From contig FR891336.1 of the NCBI GenBank assembly GCA_000435335.1, positions 1-51,381 of the forward strand: a DNA stretch of 51,381 nt, in the 5' to 3' direction. Positions 1 to 6,352 of the stretch are shown here, piece after piece. Numbering within the stretch: position 1 is the first letter of the stretch; each line of letters begins with the position of its first letter. Both the position numbers and the translations under genes were made by a program. The DNA is from Clostridium sp. CAG:964. GTDB taxonomy: Bacteria > Bacillota > Clostridia > Oscillospirales > Acutalibacteraceae. A model generated the notes under the pieces. That model searched no databases, was not told the DNA's origin, and saw nothing but the letters and a program-made list of their open reading frames with translations.

Positions 1-221
1 TACTCAACTAATGGGTAGTCTCCTACTCGATTGAAAGCAGGGCTTACAGATAAGCCTTATAAAGTTGCATTGCAGGCTTTGGAGTTAAAGTCACAAGGCG
101 AGTTTTGCTGCTGCGGGCGTTTTGGCTATAAAAAGCTCCGCCTTGACAGGGCTGCATTGCACACCCCGCAAAGCGGAGAAAAATTCTCAATTATCTTATT
201 CGATAGTAAATTAAAATGTAA

Positions 222-400
222 AAAAATAACCCGCTTAACCGTTAGATGCTTTGTTATAACCTGCCTACTAAATAGCCAGGTGGGCGCTTCTTGTCAGCTT
301 TATTGCTCCCAGCTTCCGCATACATCAAGGTGTACACGGGAGGTCTGCAAACCACTGCCAAAGATTAAGCTCCCTATAAGAAAAGTGTAGGGTTATATTA
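222..400 (-). ncRNA. ssrS: Probable 6S RNA (SsrS)
   Basis: On the minus strand this stretch carries a GCGCCCACCTGG segment followed about 15 nt later by CAGGTTATAAC, which resembles the 3' half of Firmicute 6S RNAs as I recall them. The ends can pair: GCTTAA near 365-370 with TTAAGC near 233-238, and TATAACCC near 390-397 with GGGTTAT near 226-232. A run of seven U follows at the 3' end. Known role of the family: binds housekeeping RNA polymerase holoenzyme and acts as a decoy in stationary phase. The 5' end is not fixed; a weak TAATAT -10 lies just upstream near 400. The plus-strand reading frame covering this region resembles no protein I know. Confidence 0.55.
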
Positions 401-473
401 GCACCAATCACGCGTTAAGCAGGAAATTAACTTAACAAATCTGCAATTATATTATATGCAACGAAAAGAGCTG

Positions 474-782
474 TTATTCCTCTTCGGTACCGTCGAATAG
501 CTCATCAAAGCGTTTTTCAAATTCTGTTGCAAGCTTGTCAAGCAGAGCATCGTCCTCAACCTCAAGCAAGAACTCATCGCCGTCCTCTTCAACAGTCTGG
601 AAAATATAATACTCACCCTCGTCCTCCTGCTGATCTTCTTCATCATCATATACAGGAAGCAAAGCGTAGTAGGAGTCTCCTTCATACTCTAAGGCGTCTA
701 TAATCTCAAAGGTATGCTCAACATGGTCGTCGTCAACCAGGGTTATTAGCTCTATATCTTCATTTTCGTTTTCATTTCTCAT
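474..782 (-). CDS. DUF1292 (YrzB-like) acidic protein
   Basis: A 102-residue, very acidic protein. The pattern ITLVDDDHVEHTFEIID followed by YYALLPVYD and EYYIFQTVEEDGDEFLLEVED is the DUF1292 fold signature, and the length matches the family. The function of DUF1292 proteins is unknown; they are widespread in Clostridia and Bacilli. The ATG at 780-782 is preceded by AAAGGA at a good distance, which fixes the start. It is transcribed toward the probable 6S RNA. A second minus-strand frame overlapping it is a shadow. Confidence 0.9.
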   Translation of the reverse strand: MRNENENEDIELITLVDDDHVEHTFEIIDALEYEGDSYYALLPVYDDEEDQQEDEGEYYIFQTVEEDGDEFLLEVEDDALLDKLATEFEKRFDELFDGTEEE

Positions 783-929
783 TTATATCATTCCTTTCAT
801 CTCTTTAAAGCTATTTTACCATTTTAATTCTATAAGTCAAGTGAAAAATTATGAAATTTATAAAAACGGTCTAAATTTGGTTGTTTTCAACAAATGAATA
901 AAAATTTTCAAAAATCTTTAAAAAAAGTA

Positions 930-957
930 TTGACATTTCTAAAATACCTGTTATAAT
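930..957 (+). promoter_or_regulatory. Sigma-A type promoter of the large RNA
   Basis: TTGACA at 930-935, 16 nt spacer, TATAAT at 952-957, in a very A/T-rich stretch. A transcript would start near 964. No protein-coding gene of normal size follows; the unit ends at the terminator at 1637-1678. Confidence 0.8.
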
Positions 958-1177
958 ATAGACATATTAAGAAAGAGGTACAGACCGATGAGATAGTTTA
1001 AGTAACAAAGCAGTTAATTAAGCGAAGCTTAAGCAAAGCTTAAATATTTTTTAAGTGAGGTTTACTCCAATGAGAAGTTTATTTTAGACTGACCCAAATA
1101 TTAATTACGAGGTATGGTCCAATGTAATACTCGGTAAACTTTTTTAGCAATATCTTTAGTGAAAGGGGCTTAGTCCT

Positions 1178-1264
1178 ATGGGCGAAATGGAACCTGCATT
1201 TTCAAACGGCTTTTGTCACATAGTAAAAGCCAAAAAAGTACAGCTAAAGCAAAGTGTATTGTAA
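1178..1264 (+). CDS. 28-codon mini-ORF inside the 964-1678 unit
   Basis: Longest of the SD-led mini-ORFs. AAAGGGG at 1162-1168 lies 9 nt before the ATG, and the 28-residue peptide begins MGEMEPAFSNGF and ends KQSVL. It has no signal peptide or membrane segment and no homology I recognise. Support is the ribosome site and its exact spacing match with three neighbouring sites. It could equally be an accident of a structured RNA. Confidence 0.3.
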   Translation: MGEMEPAFSNGFCHIVKAKKVQLKQSVL

Positions 1265-1636
1265 ATAGCATGAACGGTCATAGATATAGAAAGTAATAGC
1301 AGCGCACTAATTATGTTCATCTTTATCTAAAGTTCAAAAAGTACATAGTATATGAGAGGAATACATATGCCGTGGCTGTGCTATAGCTACAATTAAATAT
1401 TGGTGTTGAAAGGTGTAATTAGCTTTACATATTTCAAAAGCTTCAGCAGTTTAGCTATTGGCTCCTTAACCGCAGGTGTGGTTATGGCTTAGCAAAAGGT
1501 TAGGCAGAGAGTAAAAGCATTAAGGGACAGGACGACACTGCTCGTTGACCGATGGTTTGCGGTGGTATAAATTCGCAGCCCAATGCAACACATAGCTGGT
1601 GCTACTAAAACTGAAAATTATATTTCGGATATATCG

Positions 1637-1678
1637 GATCGACAGTTGAGATTATTCAGCTGTCGATCTTTTTCTTTT
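1637..1678 (+). terminator. Intrinsic terminator of the large RNA
   Basis: GATCGACAG at 1637-1645 pairs with CTGTCGATC at 1660-1668, followed by a T-rich tract at 1669-1678. The strong 9-bp stem and U-run are a textbook rho-independent terminator. Confidence 0.85.
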
Positions 1679-2238
1679 ACCCAAAGTATTTTTTCTTCTT
1701 CGGATTTTGAACTTAATAACGGCAGAAAGACAGCTTTTTACGCAGACATTAATTATAGGGGCAGACTGTAAACATTCGCCAAGTCATTAGCTGAGCCGAC
1801 ATAGACAGTAAGTAAGAAAAAATAATATCTTATCAGCACAGCGGATGAATTAATGTGAGCCTAAAGCTAAGGCAGAAAAAACAGGTATTCAGAAAAAATA
1901 TTAGCTTGACAGGGAAAATATCAGGGTACTGTACCGAAAAATGGACAGAGTTTATTATATAATATAAACAAGCTGATTCTTGAAAACATCAGAAGAGGTA
2001 AGGTGCTTTCATTGAATGAGCAGGATATTAAGTCTAATCTGAAAAATGCCGGCATTTTTATGCTTGAGTGTTTGCGAAAAAATCCCAATAACCGGGGCAA
2101 GCCTTTTGCAGCAGTTTGCTAACCATTACAGCAGAGCTTTTTAAGAACAAGCTTTGATTGCTCCACAGCTTCCAACAGCTGCGGCAGTAATGGAAAAGCT
2201 ATGGAGAAAAATGGTTATAAACCTAATTATTACTTTAA
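1679..2238. other. Non-coding, decayed sequence
   Basis: About 560 bases with no supportable gene. Short frames, for example one starting near 2013 and stopping after about 36 codons, are interrupted. The downstream 200 bases look like the decayed upstream part of the integrative-element gene whose tail is still open at 2239-2856. No RNA or repeat was recognised here. Confidence 0.4.
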
Positions 2239-2365
2239 GCGGCAACAAAATTCAATAATGTTTCTGAATTTGTTGAGGCTGCACAGACGGCTGTTTCTAT
2301 ATCAGAGGATTTTCTAAAGAATATAGGCAAAATAGTTAGAAAAAATCAAAAGGAGGAAGAAAACA

Positions 2366-2788
2366 ATGGCTATGATTTATCATCCGAACGCAGATTTGAG
2401 CAAGGGAGAGCCGGTAATAGAATTCACGTCGCCGCCGTCAGTAACCGGCGAAAAACCAATGAGACTTGGAATGTACGCATCGGATCATATGGATTATCTC
2501 TAGAAATATCACGAAGCGGAATTCACCAAGATATTATTTTTCGGCAACCTAACGGAGTATCTGCACAATATTCAAGTGCAGGCGGAGCAAAGAGAGGAAG
2601 TGCTGACGGAGCAAATGGTGAAAAGCTGGGGAGTAACAGAGGAGCTGAAACGAACCGACCAGTTGAAGTGGGTAGGGTTGATGAACAACATCAACCAATG
2701 CGTAAAGGAGATAATTTACGACGAGATAATTTACGGAGAGATAGCTTATGGCGAGATAGTTTACAACGGGGAAGTTTACACACTGTAA
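2366..2788 (+). pseudogene. TnpV-like transposon-encoded protein, in-frame stop
   Basis: AGGAGGAAGAAAACA precedes the ATG at 2366. The frame reads a TnpV-type protein (RLGMYASDHMDYL, then FFGNLTEYLHNI, then GVTEELKRTDQLKWVGLMNN), with the GVTEQLK.D...WVG.MN block typical of TnpV. A TAG at 2501-2503 interrupts it after 45 codons. The part from the ATG at 2576 could be re-initiated but has no good ribosome site. The C-terminus is extended by a 15-bp tandem repeat coding for EIIYD-like pentapeptides. It overlaps the remnant at 2239-2856 in a different frame. Confidence 0.6.
2708..2781 (+). repeat. 15-bp tandem repeat, 4 to 5 units
   Basis: Units start at 2708, 2723, 2738 and 2753, with a degenerate fifth copy. 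The consensus is GAGATARYTTAYGGC. In the TnpV frame it gives EIIYD/EIIYG/EIAYG/EIVYN; in the other frame it gives DNLRR/DNLRR/DSLWR/DSLQR. A multiple of 15 keeps both frames open. Confidence 0.75.
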
Positions 2789-2852
2789 ACAGCGAGGAAC
2801 AAGTTAATACCGATGATGAAAAAGCAGAAGTCGAAAATCAGACTTCTGCTTT

Positions 2853-3092
2853 TTAAAATGGGTCGCTATGCGTCCCTGCTTGAGTAAGATATAAAATTAA
2901 TTCTTCATTTGCTGAAATTTCATAAATTAATAACCAATCAGGGGTTATGTGACATTCTCGACAACCTTTGTAATTTCCTGTTAGATTATGGTCTTTATAC
3001 TTTACCGGTAAAGGCTCTCCGGAAGCTAAAATCCTAAGTACATCGGATAAAAGTGAAATGTTGCAGCCTCGCCGCCAGATTCGTTTTAAATC
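2853..3092 (-). pseudogene. Truncated YafQ-type mRNA interferase toxin
   Basis: The minus-strand frame of 79 codons has no start codon and a stop immediately upstream. It reads DLKRIWRRG, then LASGEPLPVKYKDHNLTG, RECHITPDWLLIY and GTHSDPF, which is the YafQ/RelE-superfamily ribosome-dependent nuclease pattern. The first 12 to 15 residues are missing. His in KDH, His/Asp in ECHITPDW and His in GTH are kept, but the Arg usually found in the ERTGTH/TRTGTH motif is Gln here. No antitoxin gene lies beside it. Decay probably followed insertion or rearrangement at about 3100. Confidence 0.7.
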
Positions 3093-3099
3093 TTAAAAT

Positions 3100-3126
3100 A
3101 AAAGCGGAACCGGTTCTGTTTTTTTA
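3100..3126 (+). terminator. Palindrome with T-run (terminator-like)
   Basis: The arms at 3100-3111 and 3112-3123 pair around AACCGGTT, and six to seven T follow. The core AAAGCGGAACCGGTTC is shared with the palindrome at 4430-4455 on the other side of the hipA-like gene. It may be a terminator or the edge of an inserted segment, because the yafQ remnant breaks off right here. Confidence 0.5.
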
Positions 3127-3173
3127 TTGATATGTTGAGCTAAAGTAATGTATAATAACGGTGAGGTGATTTT

Positions 3174-4400
3174 ATGGAACTGTATGTGATGAATAAGGAC
3201 ATTAGGGTTGCTGTCTATAAAAACGGTGAACTTGAAATTTTAAATGCACAGCTTGCTCCTTATTACCTAGTAAAAACAAAGCACCTTGAAAGCTGGCTAG
3301 AGCATAGGGCAATTGATTCTCACAGAGTTAATTCCAGACTTTTGAAAAAGGCTCTGCGTCTTAAAGAAAAAGACGATTTCAACACAGTCATCAGTGTAAA
3401 TGCTGTTACGATTACAGATACTTATTGGGTAAAGGAAATAGGCAGCAGCTTAACATACGAAGATGTTAGATTTAAAGATGATTTTTTTGCCGAACTGGCA
3501 CTTTCGGGTGGCTATGATAATTTTAACAATGCAAGCAACAGCAAAAATAAAAGAACTCCTGAGCTTACAAATACCGGCAGCTTTGAAAAATGTTGGAAGC
3601 TCATTAACGGTGCTTGGTTTATGTATAAAACAGCTAATGATATGCAAATGTTTTCAGAATTGTTTACCTATAAGCTTGGCAAAAAGTTAGGGTTTAATAT
3701 GGCTGATTATCAAATGGGTGAGGGGTATATAAAAACAAGGGATTTTACTAACAATGCCGGTGTAAATTTTGAGCCAATGTTTGATTATGTAAATGATGAT
3801 GATGATTACGCTGTAAGTTTATCTGTTATACAGAAATATTGCCCCTGTGCAGTTGGTGATTATATCAGGATATTATTTATGGATACACTGGTTGCTAATC
3901 TTGACAGACATACATTTAACTATGGCTTTTTGCGAAATGCTGATACAGGTGAATATATAGGTTTAGCCCCAAACTTTGATAATAACTTATCTTTGATTTC
4001 TCTGTCCTATCCGAGAAATGTAAAGAGAAAAAATGACATATTGGTTAGGCTCTTAGTGGAGCTTATAAATGATAACTTTGGCTTAGACAAATATGTTCCT
4101 GTATTGAACCGTTTGGATGTTGAGGAAGTGGCTGATAGTATTCCAATAGATGTAAACAAGAGCCTTGTTGTTGATTTTGTTTTCAATGGTTACAACTCAC
4201 TTATCGAGCAATTGGATTTTAAGTATGTGGAGCTTGAACAGTCAAGCTTTAGTATGCTTGATGCGGACATAAAAAAGGATTTGTGTTACAGGGTGTGTAA
4301 CTCTAAGGTTATTGTTAGAATAGCAAACGCCCATAGGGAAGAACTAAACCGAGCGTTAGCAGAAATTAGGCAAAATTATAAAAAACACTGTAAGTATTAA
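3174..4400 (+). CDS. HipA-like serine/threonine kinase, solitary
   Basis: A 408-residue protein of the HipA_C kinase fold. Residues 135-152 form a strand-loop-strand ending in FMYK (probable ATP-lysine K152). The catalytic segment NLDRHTFNYGF at 242-252 and the metal-binding segment APNFDNN at 265-271 correspond to the NxDRHxxNxG and FDxxxS blocks of HipA. Family knowledge: HipA phosphorylates glutamyl-tRNA synthetase and induces dormancy; related kinases serve as toxins or in defence. No HipB-like antitoxin is adjacent. Start: GGTGAGGTG before the ATG at 3174; promoter TTGATA 3127 / TATAAT 3151. A terminator overlaps its stop. Substrate unknown. Confidence 0.75.
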   Translation: MELYVMNKDIRVAVYKNGELEILNAQLAPYYLVKTKHLESWLEHRAIDSHRVNSRLLKKALRLKEKDDFNTVISVNAVTITDTYWVKEIGSSLTYEDVRFKDDFFAELALSGGYDNFNNASNSKNKRTPELTNTGSFEKCWKLINGAWFMYKTANDMQMFSELFTYKLGKKLGFNMADYQMGEGYIKTRDFTNNAGVNFEPMFDYVNDDDDYAVSLSVIQKYCPCAVGDYIRILFMDTLVANLDRHTFNYGFLRNADTGEYIGLAPNFDNNLSLISLSYPRNVKRKNDILVRLLVELINDNFGLDKYVPVLNRLDVEEVADSIPIDVNKSLVVDFVFNGYNSLIEQLDFKYVELEQSSFSMLDADIKKDLCYRVCNSKVIVRIANAHREELNRALAEIRQNYKKHCKY

Positions 4401-4424
4401 TACAATGCTTACAGTGGTTTTTAT
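4386..4424 (+). terminator. Terminator of the hipA-like gene
   Basis: CACTGTAAG (4386-4394) pairs with CTTACAGTG (4408-4416), followed by GTTTTTATTTTA. The stem includes the gene's stop codon. Confidence 0.7.
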
Positions 4425-4429
4425 TTTAT

Positions 4430-4455
4430 AGAAAGCGGAACCGGTTCCGCTTTCT
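4430..4455. terminator. Perfect 13-bp palindrome between convergent genes
   Basis: Left arm 4430-4442, right arm 4443-4455, centred on AACCGGTT. It lies between the ends of the hipA-like gene and the RES gene and could end transcription from both sides. Its core repeats the palindrome at 3100-3123. Confidence 0.5.
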
Positions 4456-4456
4456 T

Positions 4457-6259
4457 CTATAAATTATACAGTCCATTTTCTAGGCATTCTTCTAGTTCGT
4501 GCAGAATATTTTTAAAAATAATCTTATTCTTATTAGAATACATAGTATTGCTAGTTTGTATAATGATAAATGGATGTTCAATTAGAACAAATTTTTTCTT
4601 TGCCCCATTGATGGTTTTTGTTTTGTATTTTAAAAGTTTGCCGATTTTACCACCGCTTGTCTTAGTAAATTCATTTAAATCAGTTACAATTTCGGAATGC
4701 TTGGCTAAATTTTTGCAGTAAAAAAGCAAATGCCTTTGATTTAGCCATTCCTCGATTTCTTTAATTTCATCCAGATTAAATCCATATATAATAATGTCTG
4801 TATCTGTTGTTAAATCATTCCACATAAAGTCGATATATTTATACAAAATATTGTAGATATTACACTGTCTTGTATGGTCTGAAAATATTTCATGATATAA
4901 TTGTTCAAATACCTCAAGCATTTTTTCGTCATTTTTACACAATTTATTCTTCTTTGCGCTTATCAACTTATCGTTGCCCTTATTGTGAAGAAGAACCCAG
5001 TTGATTTTTAGAGAATATAAATAATGTAGCAATAAGTTAGTATCAGAATTTTCGCAATGCTCAAAGATTGCAATAACGCAAGATAAAAACTCCGCAATTG
5101 TTTCAACACAATTTCCTATATCATCTATAGGTTTATATTTTGTTTGAAATTCATTTATTTTTTTGAGTTTATCTTCAATAAATAACTTGTTACTATATGT
5201 TTTAGCTTTATCCATAATTGGAAGAGAGTATAACATGGGGCGGCTAATGTAGAAGGTCTCCAAAAGTTTTTTGCTGTATTTTCCATCTTTATCATACGGC
5301 GGACTTGCTGGCATAACTAGATTATATGCACACCATTTATCCGTAACGGATGTCATATTTGTACACGAAAAATAAGTGATTCCCTGTATTTCATCAATAT
5401 GGTGGTAAAGCCATTGCATTAGCATTTGCGGTATTATATATTCCTGCTTATAAGGTGTTTTACCATTGATATTTATGAATGAGCAAGCTAATACTAAAGG
5501 ATATATTTTTAAATACTTTGTTATTGTTGCTAGCCAAAGTTCAAAATTATGATATTTATTAAAATTCCCATATTCATTTATTTCATAAGGAGCATACAAA
5601 GATAAAAACTTTGGTTCGGTATCAAAATTTCGTTTTACAAAAGGCTCGTTCACTTGTGCTCTATATCTAAACTTAGAGTAATAGTAGATTTTCGGGCAAT
5701 GACATTCCTGCCAAGCCAAAGGGAGCATAGTAGACAAATAAAGGCATGGAAATCCAGCTAGACTAAACCTTTCATTATTACTATATTGACGTTTAGTTAT
5801 GGGTATATGGAATAATTCATAGGGATTGTTTTTTATTTCATCCGAAGGATGTTCAACTGGTCTAATTCTAAAAAAGTTTGAAGTTGTAGTTTGTCTAATT
5901 TTAGTAAGGTTACATTCAATTTCGTTCCAATCGTCTATGGTAGTTAAAAATAAATCATTTTTAATACTGTCCATAAAATTTTCAAACTCAATTTGCGCTT
6001 TTGCTATATCAATATCTTCATAGAATTTAAAAACTTTGTTTATGGAATTAAAATTATTTTGTATGTCATCACGGATATTTTTAAGTTTTGTAACCACTTT
6101 ATTTTGTTTGTCTTTGTCTAATTCTGTTGGACAGAATTCATCAAAATATTCAAAGAACTTTTTGCTCTCATAATTATATTTTTGGGATATTATGTAATTG
6201 TCATAATACCGTTTTGGCAACGATATTTTCATAAAAAAAGAATTAGTATCTAATTTCAC
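4457..6259 (-). CDS. RES-domain protein, 600 aa, possible NAD-targeting effector
   Basis: Residues 1-120 are helical and unassigned. Residues about 125-345 read as a RES domain: FFRIRP (129-134, Arg), RFSLAGFPCLYL (164-175), LAWQECH (181-187, Glu185) and YFSCT (296-300, Ser), matching the Arg/Tyr/Glu/Ser set of RES NAD-degrading enzymes such as MbcT. Residues 350-600 form a helical C-terminal part without a domain I know. The size is well above a RES toxin (about 200 aa), so this looks like an effector fused to regulatory parts. The GTG start at 6259 has GAGGTG 5 nt upstream. It lies 93 nt behind the helicase gene on the same strand. NADase activity is inferred. Confidence 0.65.
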   Translation of the reverse strand: MKLDTNSFFMKISLPKRYYDNYIISQKYNYESKKFFEYFDEFCPTELDKDKQNKVVTKLKNIRDDIQNNFNSINKVFKFYEDIDIAKAQIEFENFMDSIKNDLFLTTIDDWNEIECNLTKIRQTTTSNFFRIRPVEHPSDEIKNNPYELFHIPITKRQYSNNERFSLAGFPCLYLSTMLPLAWQECHCPKIYYYSKFRYRAQVNEPFVKRNFDTEPKFLSLYAPYEINEYGNFNKYHNFELWLATITKYLKIYPLVLACSFININGKTPYKQEYIIPQMLMQWLYHHIDEIQGITYFSCTNMTSVTDKWCAYNLVMPASPPYDKDGKYSKKLLETFYISRPMLYSLPIMDKAKTYSNKLFIEDKLKKINEFQTKYKPIDDIGNCVETIAEFLSCVIAIFEHCENSDTNLLLHYLYSLKINWVLLHNKGNDKLISAKKNKLCKNDEKMLEVFEQLYHEIFSDHTRQCNIYNILYKYIDFMWNDLTTDTDIIIYGFNLDEIKEIEEWLNQRHLLFYCKNLAKHSEIVTDLNEFTKTSGGKIGKLLKYKTKTINGAKKKFVLIEHPFIIIQTSNTMYSNKNKIIFKNILHELEECLENGLYNL

Positions 6260-6352
6260 GTGAACACCTCACTATAATAGGTAATTAAATGCTTTAAAAA
6301 TTAGAACAAAAGAAAAATACATTCTATATATACTATATGAAAACCCAAAAAC

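Larger units (their letters stand above)
964..1678 (+). ncRNA. Unassigned ~715-nt transcription unit with SD-ATG mini-ORFs
   Basis: Bounded by a consensus promoter (930-957) and an intrinsic terminator (1637-1678), with no normal-size open frame that looks real. The 5' third has four Shine-Dalgarno-like sites, each exactly 9 nt before an ATG: GAGG 975/ATG 988 (two codons then stop), GAGG 1057/ATG 1070 (five codons), GAGG 1109/ATG 1122 (immediate stop), GGGG 1165/ATG 1178 (28 codons). A fifth, GAGG 1356/ATG 1367 (nine codons), has 7-nt spacing. Bases between SD and ATG end in a similar CCRATG. The 3' part is rich in hairpins. Length and gut origin are compatible with a large ornate RNA such as ROOL, but I cannot confirm family membership. 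It may be a ribosome-engaging regulatory RNA rather than strictly noncoding. Confidence 0.6.
2239..2856 (+). pseudogene. Remnant of large ICE protein (C-terminal part)
   Basis: This frame stays open for 205 codons after a TAA at 2236 but has no start codon before 2668, so only a tail survives. Its translation (NGYDLSSERRFEQG, then EVGRVDEQHQP, ending EVENQTSAF) resembles the low-complexity linker and end of the large antirestriction/helicase-like proteins of gut Firmicute conjugative elements, as I recall them. The stop overlaps the stop of the minus-strand YafQ remnant (2853-2855). The upstream two thirds of the gene are absent or decayed. A TnpV-like frame is read in another register over the same DNA. 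Confidence 0.5.

Noticed and set aside
31..390. 119-codon plus-strand frame at the left end
   Set aside because: It covers the probable 6S RNA in antisense, has no ribosome site and no protein-like pattern.
1583..1771. 62-codon frame across the large-RNA terminator
   Set aside because: It reads through the terminator hairpin and T-run; no ribosome site or family pattern.
2668..2856. Separate 62-codon gene starting at 2668
   Set aside because: It is only the last part of the frame open from 2239; the ATG is internal.
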